Below, in pieces: positions 34,394 through 42,171 of a DNA stretch of 64,000 nucleotides. Location: NCBI GenBank assembly GCA_021773055.1, contig JAJFKV010000053.1:1-64000 (forward strand). Reading direction: 5' to 3'. This DNA comes from Woeseiaceae bacterium. GTDB taxonomy: Bacteria; Pseudomonadota; Gammaproteobacteria; Steroidobacterales; Woeseiaceae. The notes beneath the pieces are model-generated. The model did no database searches, was not told the DNA's origin, and saw only the letters and a program-made list of their open reading frames with translations. The translations under genes and the position numbers were made by a program. Every line of letters starts with the position of its first letter. Positions within the stretch are counted from its first letter, which is position 1.

Positions 34394-35560
34394 TCAGAAG
34401 GCATTTACTCCAGTGAGTTCCTTGCCGACAATGAGCTGATGCACAGTCTCCGTGCCCTCGTAGGTGATGACGCTTTCGAGATTTAGCATGTGACGGATCG
34501 GAACGTACTCGGCACTGATGCCGGCGCCGCCGAGGATGTCGCGCGCGTCACGTGCGATGTCGAGTGCTGCACGGCAGTTATTCCATTTTGCCAGCGACAC
34601 CTGTGTCGGGCTCAGCTGGCCCCGGTCCTTGATACGACCAAGGCGCAGTGACAACAACTGCGCCGTCGTAATCTGGCGTGCCATCTCCGCCATGCGAAGC
34701 TGAATAGTCTGCGTGTTTGCCAGTGGTCGTCCGAACAGGATGCGGTCCTGCGTGTATTCAAGGACTTCATTCAGGCAAGCCTGAGCAGCGCCGATGACGC
34801 CCCAGCTGATGCCGTAGCGGGCCTGAGTCAGACAGCTGAGCGGTCCCTTCAAGCTGGATACACCCGGCAAAACATTCGCCTCAGGTATGCGAACATTATT
34901 GAAAAATAACGCACCCGTAACCGATGCGCGGAGTGAAAACTTATTTTCGATTTCCTGCGTTTCGAAACCCGGCATGTCCTTCTCAACGATGAAGCCCTTG
35001 ATGCCTTCGTCAGTCTTGGCCCAGACAACAGCTGCGTCTGCGATTGTGGCATTCGTAATCCACATTTTGGAGCCATTGAGAATCCAGTCATCGCCATCGC
35101 GTTTTGCATGCGTCTTCATATTGCCGGGGTCCGAGCCACCCTGTGGTTCGGTGAGACCGAAGCAGCCGATCGCCTCGCCACGCGCCATCGCCGGCAGCCA
35201 GCGTTGCTTTTGTTCCTCGGAGCCGTAGGCGTGAATCGGGTACATAACAAGGCTGCTTTGCACGGACACGAAACTGCGCAGCCCGCTATCGCCGCGCTCG
35301 AGTTCCTGACAGATCAGCCCATAACTGACGCTATTGAGTCCGGCGCAGTCGTAGCCTTCAATCGAGCTACCCAGCAGCCCAAGCTCCGCTACTTCGCCGA
35401 TCAGATGGCGTGGAAACGCATGCCTTTCGAAAGCCTCGCGCATCAGGGGGATAACTTTGTCATCGACATAGCGACCGACAGTGTCTTTAACCATGACTTC
35501 GTCTTCGCTCAGTTCGGAACGAAGGTCGTAAAGGTCAATGGGGTCGAGTTTGCTGCTCAC
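34394..35560 (-). CDS. Acyl-CoA dehydrogenase, glutaryl-CoA dehydrogenase type
   Basis: A 388-residue FAD enzyme. The ACAD pattern GCFGLTEPQGGSDPGNMKT, KMWITNATIADAAVVWAKT and the C-terminal TYEGTETVHQLIVGKELTG, with its catalytic glutamate, place it with glutaryl-CoA dehydrogenases, which oxidise and decarboxylate glutaryl-CoA from lysine and tryptophan breakdown. The GTG at 35560 is chosen: AGGA lies 8 bp before it and it gives the family-typical start SSKLDPIDLYDLRSELSEDE. A TTG at 35632 would overlap the upstream gene. No other lysine-catabolism gene is nearby. Confidence 0.88.
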   Translation of the reverse strand: MSSKLDPIDLYDLRSELSEDEVMVKDTVGRYVDDKVIPLMREAFERHAFPRHLIGEVAELGLLGSSIEGYDCAGLNSVSYGLICQELERGDSGLRSFVSVQSSLVMYPIHAYGSEEQKQRWLPAMARGEAIGCFGLTEPQGGSDPGNMKTHAKRDGDDWILNGSKMWITNATIADAAVVWAKTDEGIKGFIVEKDMPGFETQEIENKFSLRASVTGALFFNNVRIPEANVLPGVSSLKGPLSCLTQARYGISWGVIGAAQACLNEVLEYTQDRILFGRPLANTQTIQLRMAEMARQITTAQLLSLRLGRIKDRGQLSPTQVSLAKWNNCRAALDIARDARDILGGAGISAEYVPIRHMLNLESVITYEGTETVHQLIVGKELTGVNAF

Positions 35561-35615
35561 GGGCGTAATCCTGGGGAAGTAAATGGGAGGTCCTGAGGGT
35601 GTCGATTCTATCCGG

Positions 35616-36077
35616 CTAGAAGGGGATGCCAAAACGTTTATACATCACGGACAATAGCCAGGCCGGCCCCAGCATCATGAGTTGCAGGTCTTCGAGTATA
35701 GCGCGCAGCGAATCGCCCCGCCCCAAAGCCAATCCCACAATTCCGGCGGTTAGCAAGGCCGTGGTCACCCCGGTCACAGAATAGCCAGAGTTCTCCAGCC
35801 ACAGCTGAATTGCCGCCAGACCAAGCAGAAATGGCAGCAAGCCGATCGCAAGCGATAGAGAAATGATAAAGTAGTAAATCGCGGTGACCATCAGGAATGC
35901 GCTGCCCCAGTTCAACAAGGGTGAAATCTTGAAGAACTCGGCAGGAATCGGCAGGCCCCACAACAAGCCCGTCATTCCCACCACGACCATCGGTGCGGCG
36001 GCCCAGTAGACCACCGGGTTGCGAAGTGTTTTGTGGGCATGCTCATAGCGAGTCAGCCATTCGTCGATATCAGTCAC
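35616..36077 (-). CDS. Mpo1-like (DUF962) membrane protein
   Basis: A 153-residue inner-membrane protein with four or five hydrophobic helices. The start IDEWLTRYEHAHKTLRNPVVYW and the following GLLWGLPIPAEF match the DUF962 family, whose yeast member Mpo1 is an Fe(II) dioxygenase acting on 2-hydroxy fatty acids. H13 and H15 are present, but the second family histidine (NxxxH) seems to be Y24, so metal binding may be altered. It ends 56 bp before the acyl-CoA dehydrogenase gene and may be co-transcribed with it. Confidence 0.75.
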   Translation of the reverse strand: MTDIDEWLTRYEHAHKTLRNPVVYWAAAPMVVVGMTGLLWGLPIPAEFFKISPLLNWGSAFLMVTAIYYFIISLSLAIGLLPFLLGLAAIQLWLENSGYSVTGVTTALLTAGIVGLALGRGDSLRAILEDLQLMMLGPAWLLSVMYKRFGIPF

Positions 36078-36254
36078 GGTGCAATCTCGCAGGATGGGTG
36101 GGTTATTCTACATGCTGAGCACACAGCTTGTGACGTAGTCCACAGTACGGCAAATTGGAGTGACTTTTGTGAACATAAGTGCGTCAATTAAGTCTGTGTT
36201 CAGGTAACGGACGCATACAATGCACCCTAGAAAACATTAGCCAGAGGAAAGATC

Positions 36255-36932
36255 ATGAATATCAGATCTCACAAGCTTATTCTCGCGATGACCGTCATGA
36301 CGGTTTTTGTGAGCGGTTGTAAAACTCTCGACGCGTACACGCGCGAGGAAAAGACGAGTTCGGCCACCAAGGGAGCGCTAATCGGTGCGGCAGCAGGTGC
36401 TGTGGCTGGACTTATTTCTGGTGATGATGCAGTTGAGCGTCGTCAGCACGCTTTGATCGGAGCCGGGATTGGCGCCCTGGCGGGTGGTTCGATTGGCTAC
36501 TACATGGACAAACAGGAAGCCGAGCTGCGTGCGGAACTTGAAGGTACTGGCGTTAGTGTCGCCCGAAATGGTGACAACATCACGCTAAACATGCCGGGGA
36601 ACGTAACGTTTGCGACAAACAGTTCGGATTTGAGCCCGGCGTTCTTCAATGTGCTGAACTCTGTCGGCAAGGTGCTTGCTCAATACGAGCAAACGGTTGT
36701 TGAGGTTGCGGGACACACCGATAGCACGGGCAGCGACTCTTACAACCAGGGACTGTCACAGCGACGCGCGTCGTCGGTATCGGCCTACCTGTCCGCTCAG
36801 GGCGTCATTCAGCAACGCATGATTACGCTGGGTATGGGCGAGGCACGACCGATCGCAGACAACTCATCGTCAGCTGGTCGCCAGGCAAACCGCCGAGTTG
36901 AGATCACGATGGTGCCGGTTACGCAGGGCTAG
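36255..36932 (+). CDS. OmpA family outer-membrane lipoprotein (YiaD-like)
   Basis: A 225-residue peptidoglycan-binding lipoprotein. Signal peptide with lipobox VFVSGCKT; a glycine-zipper segment (GALIGAAAGAVAGLI and ALIGAGIGALAGGSIGYY) at about 40-85; OmpA C-like domain 110-220 with VTFATNSSDLSP, the VEVAGHTDSTGSDSYNQGLSQRRA signature and GMGEARPIADN. It tethers the outer membrane to the wall. GAGGAAAG precedes the ATG. The upstream gap holds a TGAACA/TGTTCA pair with a long spacer, of uncertain meaning. A strong terminator follows, so it is monocistronic. Confidence 0.93.
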   Translation: MNIRSHKLILAMTVMTVFVSGCKTLDAYTREEKTSSATKGALIGAAAGAVAGLISGDDAVERRQHALIGAGIGALAGGSIGYYMDKQEAELRAELEGTGVSVARNGDNITLNMPGNVTFATNSSDLSPAFFNVLNSVGKVLAQYEQTVVEVAGHTDSTGSDSYNQGLSQRRASSVSAYLSAQGVIQQRMITLGMGEARPIADNSSSAGRQANRRVEITMVPVTQG

Positions 36933-36952
36933 AATTCTCATCGCAAAACGAG

Positions 36953-36987
36953 AACGCGGCAACCAGAGATGGTTTGCCGCGTTTTTT
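36953..36987 (+). terminator. Rho-independent terminator after the OmpA-like gene
   Basis: The stem AACGCGGCAA-CC (36953-36964) pairs with GGTTTGCCGCGTT (36971-36983) around a six-base loop, with one bulged base, followed by a T run. It lies 21 bp after the OmpA-like stop codon. Confidence 0.88.
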
Positions 36988-37034
36988 GTGGCACTCTAGG
37001 TCTGTCTGCCCAATAACAACAACAAGGGCATTTG

Positions 37035-37352
37035 ATGAGTGATCCTTATAAGAAAAGCGATGATGGAAGCTGGATCGAAGTTACTGGCTTCGTGAGGCGT
37101 CTGCTGTCTGATGATAATGAGGGCTTACGGCATCAGCGATTCATTATCGATATCGGTAATCGCCGCACGCTGCTGATCGCACATAACATCGACCTGGCGA
37201 AACGTGTGCCCCTTGGCATGGGCGACCGGGTCTTCGTACGCGGCATGTACGAGTGGAATGATCTGGGTGGGCTGGTGCATTGGACGCATGAGGATCCGCA
37301 TGGCGTCGAGGACGGGGGTCATATCCGCTATCGCAGTAAGGTCTTTTCGTAG
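37035..37352 (+). CDS. DUF3465 family protein
   Basis: A 105-residue cytosolic-looking protein. The pattern RLLSDDNEGLRHQRFIIDI, TLLIAHNIDLAKRVPL and YEWNDLGGLVHWTHEDPHG is typical of DUF3465, an OB-fold-like family of unknown function. The ATG at 37035 has AAGGG six bases upstream; the TTG at 37032 is too close to it. The stop codon TAG is the tetranucleotide GTAG that opens a REP palindrome. Confidence 0.9.
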   Translation: MSDPYKKSDDGSWIEVTGFVRRLLSDDNEGLRHQRFIIDIGNRRTLLIAHNIDLAKRVPLGMGDRVFVRGMYEWNDLGGLVHWTHEDPHGVEDGGHIRYRSKVFS

Positions 37353-37373
37353 GGGCGGCGCCCTCGCCGCGAC
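37349..37373 (+). repeat. GTAG-type REP palindrome supplying the DUF3465 stop codon
   Basis: Begins GTAGGGG and folds into a GC-rich stem GGCGGCG / CGCCGC, ending CGCGAC. Bases 37350-37352 are the TAG stop codon of the DUF3465 gene. It faces the element at 37434 in inverted orientation, with a hairpin between them, as in paired REP (BIME-like) units. Confidence 0.65.
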
Positions 37374-37390
37374 TGAACCACCAGATACAC

Positions 37391-37415
37391 AAAGGCCGCT
37401 CTCCGAGCGGCCTTT
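37391..37415. terminator. Bidirectional hairpin between DUF3465 and rpoH
   Basis: A perfect 11-bp stem AAAGGCCGCTC / GAGCGGCCTTT with a three-base loop sits between two convergent genes and can stop transcription from both sides. The A and T ends are short (three each), so termination may be moderate. Confidence 0.7.
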
Positions 37416-37433
37416 AAATCCAGCGTGCTGTCA

Positions 37434-37456
37434 GTCGCGCGCAGGGCGCTTCCTAC
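37434..37456 (-). repeat. GTAG-type REP palindrome supplying the rpoH stop codon
   Basis: Read on the minus strand it begins GTAGGAAGCGCCC and ends CGCGCGAC. Bases 37455-37453 are the TAG stop codon of rpoH. It is inverted relative to the element at 37349, so the whole gap between the two genes is REP, hairpin, REP. Confidence 0.65.
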
Positions 37457-38316
37457 GCGGCCATCGCGGTCCTGAGTTTCTTGATGGCGTTAACTTCGAG
37501 CTGACGGATGCGTTCTGCCGAGATGCCGTACTCAGCAGCAAGCTCGTGCAAAGTCATCTTGTCTTCTGTGAGCCAGCGTTCTTCGAGAATACGACGGCTA
37601 CGGTCATCCAGAACATCCAGTGCGGCCGTCATTCGTGTGCTTGCATCGTCATTCCAGTCGGTTGCTTCAACCTGTTTGGCAGGATCAGCGTCCGGGCTGG
37701 GCAGGTACGCAGCCGGTGTGAAGTTGCGCTCGTCATCAAGGTCAGGCGTTGGGTCGAAGATCGCATCTCGAGAGTGCAGGCGTTTCTCCATTTCGGTGAC
37801 TTCCTGAGGTTTGACGCCGAGGTCTTTAGCAACCGCCCTGGTCTCCGCATCGGTCAACCAGGCCAGTGTCTTTTTCTTCTTGCGAAGATTAAAGAACAGC
37901 TTTCGTTGTGCCTTAGTTGTCGCAACTTTCACAATGCGCCAGTTCTTGAGAACAAACTCGTGTATCTCGGCACGGATCCAGTGCACCGCGAATGACACCA
38001 GGCGAACGTCGTAGCCGGGGTCGAAGCGTTTTACGGCCTTCATGAGGCCGACATTGCCTTCCTGAATCAGATCGTTCAGGGGCAAGCCGTAGCCGGTGTA
38101 TCCTTTGGCGATATGGACGACAAAACGCAGATGCGCCATAACGAGATCGCGTGCCGCGTCGAGGTCTTCGTCGTCGCGTAAGCGATGGGCCAGCGCCTGC
38201 TCGTCTTCCTTGCTCAGAACATCAATGCCGCCGACAGCCTGGATATAGCCATCAAGGCTACCTACAGGTCCTGCGAGGGCGAGTTCGTAGTTGGATTTCG
38301 ATAAAGCGGTTGTCAT
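37453..38316 (-). CDS. rpoH: RNA polymerase sigma-32 (heat shock) factor
   Basis: RpoH directs RNA polymerase to heat-shock promoters. The 287-residue protein has region 1.2 (SLDGYIQAVGGIDVLSKEDEQALAHRL), region 2 (AHLRFVVHIAKGYTGYGLPLNDLIQEGNVGLMKAVKRFDP and SFAVHWIRAEIHEFVL), the RpoH box TKAQRKLFFNLRK, and region 4 (TLHELAAEYGISAERIRQLEVNAIKKL). GGAG lies 7 bp before the ATG. A perfect CIRCE operator 28 bp upstream suggests direct HrcA control. It lies downstream of ftsYEX, as in E. coli, and its TAG stop is part of a REP. Confidence 0.97.
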   Translation of the reverse strand: MTTALSKSNYELALAGPVGSLDGYIQAVGGIDVLSKEDEQALAHRLRDDEDLDAARDLVMAHLRFVVHIAKGYTGYGLPLNDLIQEGNVGLMKAVKRFDPGYDVRLVSFAVHWIRAEIHEFVLKNWRIVKVATTKAQRKLFFNLRKKKKTLAWLTDAETRAVAKDLGVKPQEVTEMEKRLHSRDAIFDPTPDLDDERNFTPAAYLPSPDADPAKQVEATDWNDDASTRMTAALDVLDDRSRRILEERWLTEDKMTLHELAAEYGISAERIRQLEVNAIKKLRTAMAA

Positions 38317-38344
38317 GTGTAAGCTCCGTTTGTGTCCAAGGATT

Positions 38345-38371
38345 TTAGCACTCAGGGGGTTAGAGTGCTAA
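38345..38371. promoter_or_regulatory. CIRCE element (HrcA operator) upstream of rpoH
   Basis: The exact consensus TTAGCACTC (38345-38353), nine-base spacer, GAGTGCTAA (38363-38371) occurs 28 bp before the rpoH start codon. CIRCE is the binding site of the repressor HrcA, usually found before groESL and dnaKJ. A perfect 9-9-9 match is very unlikely by chance. HrcA itself is not in the window. Confidence 0.93.
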
Positions 38372-38458
38372 CAAACGGAAGAAGTTCCCGTGGTTGTTTG
38401 GGAATATAGTTATAAAAACCAGCTATTTAGCCTAAAAAATACGATGCGTTATGTTCAA

Positions 38459-39424
38459 TCAGCGGGGCTCAATCCGTCGCATATGACGGGCGGTAGTGAC
38501 CCAGGAGGCCAACAGGCCCAGGAATATCGCGACACCCAGAATTGCGGCACTTTCGCTTGAAGTCAGTGTTACCACCGAAATGCTGCCCTGATAAAGCCCG
38601 GCGAGGCGGGCCAGCGGCTCTTTCAGCAAATGCAATCCATATTGCACCAACGCCAACGCGAAAGTCCCGCCCAGCAGTCCATACCAGAAGCCGGTCCACA
38701 GGAACGGACGGCGAACAAACGCATTGCTCGCGCCGATGAGCTTGGTGACCTCAATTTCCTCGCGCCGATTCTCGATGTCGAGACGAATCGTATTGCCGAT
38801 GATCACCACGATAGCGATGCCGAGCAGCGCGCCGCCAATAACGATCGCCTGTCGCACAATATCGAGAATGGCGTGAAAACGTTGCACCCACTCTGTGTCG
38901 GCCTGCACCAGCTCCGTTTCCGGAAGATTGTCGATCTCTTCCTGCAATAACGTCAGCGACGCACTGCTGTTCCCTGGACTCGGGCGAACAACGAGAGCAT
39001 GTGGCAAGGGATTGTCACCGAGTTGGTCGAGCGCCTCACCGAAACCGGACTGCTGCTTGAACTCAGCCAGCGCAGCTTCCGCCGTGACCAAATTAACGGA
39101 CTCAACATCGGCACGTTGGCCTATCAGGCGCGCAAGGCCCTCGGCTTCGCTAACTGAAATGTCGAGATTCAAGTAGACGGAAAAATCGAGCGCATCATCC
39201 CAATTGCCGCTGACGGATTGCGCGTTTTTAACGACGACATTGATCGCCGCAGGTAGTGCGAGCGTCACCGCGATGACCAGTACGATCATCAGGCTCGCGA
39301 ACGGTTGTCGTGACAAGCGGCCCAACGCACCTATTGAGGTGCTGGCGTGGCGCGTCAGCCAAATGGAAAACGCACTCGACGAGCGTATCGGCGCGACTGC
39401 ATCGGAATTACGAGTCACTGCCAC
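38459..39424 (-). CDS. ftsX: Cell division protein FtsX
   Basis: FtsX is the membrane half of the FtsEX complex, which activates peptidoglycan amidases at the division septum. The 321-residue protein has a cytoplasmic start, a first membrane helix (FASLMIVLVIAVTLALPAAINVVV), a periplasmic domain with NLDISVSEAEGLARLI, and three C-terminal helices. The GTG at 39424 is chosen because AGGAGG lies 7 bp upstream inside ftsE; this overlaps the ftsE end by 10 bp. A GTG two codons later is the alternative. Confidence 0.95.
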   Translation of the reverse strand: MAVTRNSDAVAPIRSSSAFSIWLTRHASTSIGALGRLSRQPFASLMIVLVIAVTLALPAAINVVVKNAQSVSGNWDDALDFSVYLNLDISVSEAEGLARLIGQRADVESVNLVTAEAALAEFKQQSGFGEALDQLGDNPLPHALVVRPSPGNSSASLTLLQEEIDNLPETELVQADTEWVQRFHAILDIVRQAIVIGGALLGIAIVVIIGNTIRLDIENRREEIEVTKLIGASNAFVRRPFLWTGFWYGLLGGTFALALVQYGLHLLKEPLARLAGLYQGSISVVTLTSSESAAILGVAIFLGLLASWVTTARHMRRIEPR

Positions 39425-40086
39425 TGGTCGGCCTCCTGTTGCAGCCGCCCGTCCTCGAGCGCAATACGCCTGCAACCCAACCGATCGATCAACGATATGT
39501 CATGGCTCGCGATTAACAGGGTTACGCCGACCTCATTGAAGCGCCGAAAAATTCTCATGACTTCAAGCGACAGATCGGGATCGAGATTTCCGGTCGGTTC
39601 ATCGGCTATCAATACTTTTGGTCGCGTTACGATCGCCCGGGCTATACCCACACGCTGCTGTTCGCCGGCCGACAAGGTTTGCGGGCTTTGCTTTTCCTTG
39701 TGCAGCAAACTCACCTGATCCAGCGCTGCACGTACCCGTCGGCCCGCGTCGCGGTGACTGACGCCGGCGATAATCAGTGGCAATGCGACGTTGTCGAAGA
39801 CGGGGCGATCGTACAGCAATTTGTGATCCTGAAAGACCATGCCGATTTGTCGTCGGTACGCCGGAATCTTGCGCCGTTTCACGCGCCGGGTATTCTGATT
39901 GTCGACAACGACCTCGCCGCTCGTTGGGCGCTCAATCAGCGCAATCAGTCGCAGCAAGGTGCTCTTGCCCGCCCCGGAATGGCCTGTGACGAAGACCATC
40001 TCTCCTTTATCGACGGACAAGCTGAGCCCCGAAAGCGCTTCTTGCCCGCCGGGAAATCGCTTGGTTACGTTATCGAGTTGGATCAT
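39415..40086 (-). CDS. ftsE: Cell division ATP-binding protein FtsE
   Basis: The ABC ATPase of FtsEX. The 223-residue protein has Walker A GHSGAGKSTLLRL (about residue 36), the signature LSAGEQQRVGIARAIV, Walker B VLIADEPTGNLDPD and the switch histidine in LIASHD. It starts MIQLDNVTKRFPGG and lies 5 bp after ftsY, with ftsX overlapping its end, so the three are tightly coupled. Confidence 0.97.
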   Translation of the reverse strand: MIQLDNVTKRFPGGQEALSGLSLSVDKGEMVFVTGHSGAGKSTLLRLIALIERPTSGEVVVDNQNTRRVKRRKIPAYRRQIGMVFQDHKLLYDRPVFDNVALPLIIAGVSHRDAGRRVRAALDQVSLLHKEKQSPQTLSAGEQQRVGIARAIVTRPKVLIADEPTGNLDPDLSLEVMRIFRRFNEVGVTLLIASHDISLIDRLGCRRIALEDGRLQQEADQWQ

Positions 40087-40091
40087 CTGAA

Positions 40092-41054
40092 TTACTGGTC
40101 CTGGTTGCCCGACGCAAGCAACGCGTCGATGAATTCTCTAGCGCGAAACGTTTGCATGTCGTCGACGGCTTCGCCAATTCCGATAAAACGTACCGGCACT
40201 TGCAAGCGACTTGCTATGGAAAACAGGATGCCACCCTTGGCGCTGCCGTCCAGTTTGGTTACCGTGATGCCGGTAAGGCCAAGGGCTGTGTGGAATTTCT
40301 CTGCCTGTTCCAACGCGTTCTGTCCCTGGCTCGCATCGAGCACCAGCATGATCTCATGCGGCGCCGTTTCATCATGGCGTCCGACGACGCGCTTCATCTT
40401 CTTAAGCTCGTCCATGAGACCTACCTGATTCTGAAGGCGGCCCGCCGTGTCCGCGAGCAATACATCAATGTTGCGGGCTTTTGCCGCTTGCCAGGCATCA
40501 TAAATGACCGCCGCCGGATCCGCTCCGGATTGCTGGGCAATAACGGCTACGTTATTTTGCTCGCCCCACGCCTGTAGCTGTTCCACCGCCGCCGCGCGAA
40601 AGGTGTCACCAGCAGCGAGCATAACTGAATAACCGTTGTCTTTAAGATGACGCGCCATTTTGCCAATAGTGGTCGTTTTTCCGGCACCGTTAACGCCGAC
40701 CATGAAAATGACAAACGGTCCATCGGGTTTGTCGATGAGCAAAGGCCTTTCGGCTGGTTGCAGGATATCGAGTAATGAGCGCTCGAGACCCTCTCGAAGT
40801 GCCGACAAATCCCTCAACTCCTTGCGCGCGAGGCTCTTTTCGAGACCGCCAATTATCAGTTCGGTTGTGTCGACACCGACATCGGCCATTACCAGCAAGG
40901 ACTCGAGTTCTTCGAGGACGTCCGCATCAATTTCGCCACCCGGTACCAGGTTTGCGAGATCATAACTAAGCCAGCTGTCGCCCTTGTTAATGCGAGCACG
41001 GAGTCGCTTTATGAAGTTTTTACGCTCTTCGGGCTTTTCTTTTTTTCCAAACAT
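40092..41054 (-). CDS. ftsY: Signal recognition particle receptor FtsY
   Basis: FtsY docks SRP-ribosome complexes at the membrane using GTP. The 320-residue protein starts MFGKKEKPEERK, with a short NG-domain leader and no long acidic A domain, and has the GTPase motifs GVNGAGKTTTIGKMA, LADTAGR and VTKLDGSAKGG with C-terminal RFIGIGEAVDDMQTFRAREF. The ATG at 41054 gives the family start; a TTG-type extension to 41204 would run into the divergent rsmD gene. The start codons of ftsY and rsmD are 19 bp apart. Confidence 0.95.
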   Translation of the reverse strand: MFGKKEKPEERKNFIKRLRARINKGDSWLSYDLANLVPGGEIDADVLEELESLLVMADVGVDTTELIIGGLEKSLARKELRDLSALREGLERSLLDILQPAERPLLIDKPDGPFVIFMVGVNGAGKTTTIGKMARHLKDNGYSVMLAAGDTFRAAAVEQLQAWGEQNNVAVIAQQSGADPAAVIYDAWQAAKARNIDVLLADTAGRLQNQVGLMDELKKMKRVVGRHDETAPHEIMLVLDASQGQNALEQAEKFHTALGLTGITVTKLDGSAKGGILFSIASRLQVPVRFIGIGEAVDDMQTFRAREFIDALLASGNQDQ

Positions 41055-41073
41055 CGCTATACGTTCACAGGCT

Positions 41074-41679
41074 ATGGTCATTCGCAATAAAGCAGACAAG
41101 AAAAAGTCCCAGACGGGACAGTTGCGTATTGTAGCGGGAAACTGGCGCAGTCGCCTTTTAGAGATAGCCGATGTGCCCGGATTGCGCCCGACATCCGAGC
41201 GCATAAGAGAGACGCTGTTTAACTGGCTGTCTCCCGTTATTCACGGTGCGAGCTGTCTCGATCTTTGCGCGGGGACCGGAGCGCTGGGATTGGAGGCTCT
41301 GTCCCGTGGCGCATCAAGGGTAGTATTCGTCGAGCGCTCGAGCGCAGCAACCCGGGTATTGCAGGCCAATATTGCCTCTCTCTCAGCGGCCGGCGCCGAC
41401 GTCCTGAACACAGGTGCCAAGGAGTATCTTTCCGGAACCAGAGTCGAGGCATTTGATATCGTCTTTATCGATCCGCCCTTTGCGGCAGATCTGCAGCATG
41501 AATTGTGTAGACTGTTGGCAGAGCAGCAATGGCTGGCTGACGACGCCAGAGTTTACGTTGAGTTGGACAGAGATCAGCCGGATTTGCGTTTGCCTGAGAA
41601 TTGGCAGGAAATAAAGAACAAGACGGCCGGGAAAGTCCGCTATGTCCTGGCGAAAAATTACGCACGAGGGGAGTCTTAA
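41074..41679 (+). CDS. rsmD: 16S rRNA (guanine(966)-N(2))-methyltransferase
   Basis: RsmD methylates G966 of 16S rRNA in the small subunit. The 201-residue protein has RIVAGNWRSRLLEIADVPGLRPTSERIRETLFNWL at the start, the AdoMet loop CLDLCAGTGALGLEALSRGA and the catalytic DPPF in IVFIDPPFA. The ATG at 41074 is preferred; an in-frame start at 40984 would overlap ftsY by 70 bp. Divergent from ftsY and followed 3 bp later by coaD, matching E. coli-like order. Confidence 0.94.
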   Translation: MVIRNKADKKKSQTGQLRIVAGNWRSRLLEIADVPGLRPTSERIRETLFNWLSPVIHGASCLDLCAGTGALGLEALSRGASRVVFVERSSAATRVLQANIASLSAAGADVLNTGAKEYLSGTRVEAFDIVFIDPPFAADLQHELCRLLAEQQWLADDARVYVELDRDQPDLRLPENWQEIKNKTAGKVRYVLAKNYARGES

Positions 41680-41682
41680 GAC

Positions 41683-42171
41683 ATGACGGTTTCTGCAATG
41701 TATCCGGGTACGTTCGACCCGATAACACTTGGTCACGAAGATTTCGTTCGACGTGCGGCGAAGTTGTACGACAAGGTGGTCGTTGCGGTCGCAGCGGATA
41801 CCGGCACTAAAACCACAATGTTTTCATTTGACGAGCGAGTCGAGCTTGCGAGACAGACGCTGGCCGATATCGACAACGTCGAGGTTGCCGGTTACGAAGG
41901 CCTGACAATTACCTTTGCGCACGATAACGGCCTGGCAGTCATAGTCCGCGGATTACGCGCAGTGTCCGACTTCGAGTATGAATTTCAGCTGGCAAGCATG
42001 AACCGGCATCTGACTCAGGAGGTCGAAACCGCCTTCCTGACGCCTACAGATAAATACACGTTTATCTCTTCAACGCTGGTCCGGGAAGTGGCGACTCTTG
42101 GCGGTGATATTTCCGAGTTCGTGTCGCCAAAGGTAAGAGACGCGCTGCTTCAGAAGGTTGGCAGGGTCTGA
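41683..42171 (+). CDS. coaD: Phosphopantetheine adenylyltransferase
   Basis: CoaD joins 4'-phosphopantetheine and ATP to dephospho-CoA, the penultimate step of coenzyme A synthesis. The 162-residue protein has the nucleotidyltransferase TYPGTFDPITLGHEDFV motif (T/HxGH form), AVIVRGLRAVSDFEYEFQLASMNR and the ISSTLVREVA motif. GAGGGGAGTC precedes the ATG. It is 3 bp after rsmD and converges with mutM, whose end is the next base. Confidence 0.97.
   Translation: MTVSAMYPGTFDPITLGHEDFVRRAAKLYDKVVVAVAADTGTKTTMFSFDERVELARQTLADIDNVEVAGYEGLTITFAHDNGLAVIVRGLRAVSDFEYEFQLASMNRHLTQEVETAFLTPTDKYTFISSTLVREVATLGGDISEFVSPKVRDALLQKVGRV

Noticed and set aside
36160..36220. TGAACA / TGTTCA pair upstream of the OmpA-like gene as an operator
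   Set aside because: The spacer is over 20 bp and there is no second copy or matching regulator, so chance is likely.
36255..36932. OmpA-like lipoprotein as the missing PdsO of the sortase system
   Set aside because: It is 11 kb away, is a lipoprotein with a glycine zipper typical of YiaD, and has its own terminator.
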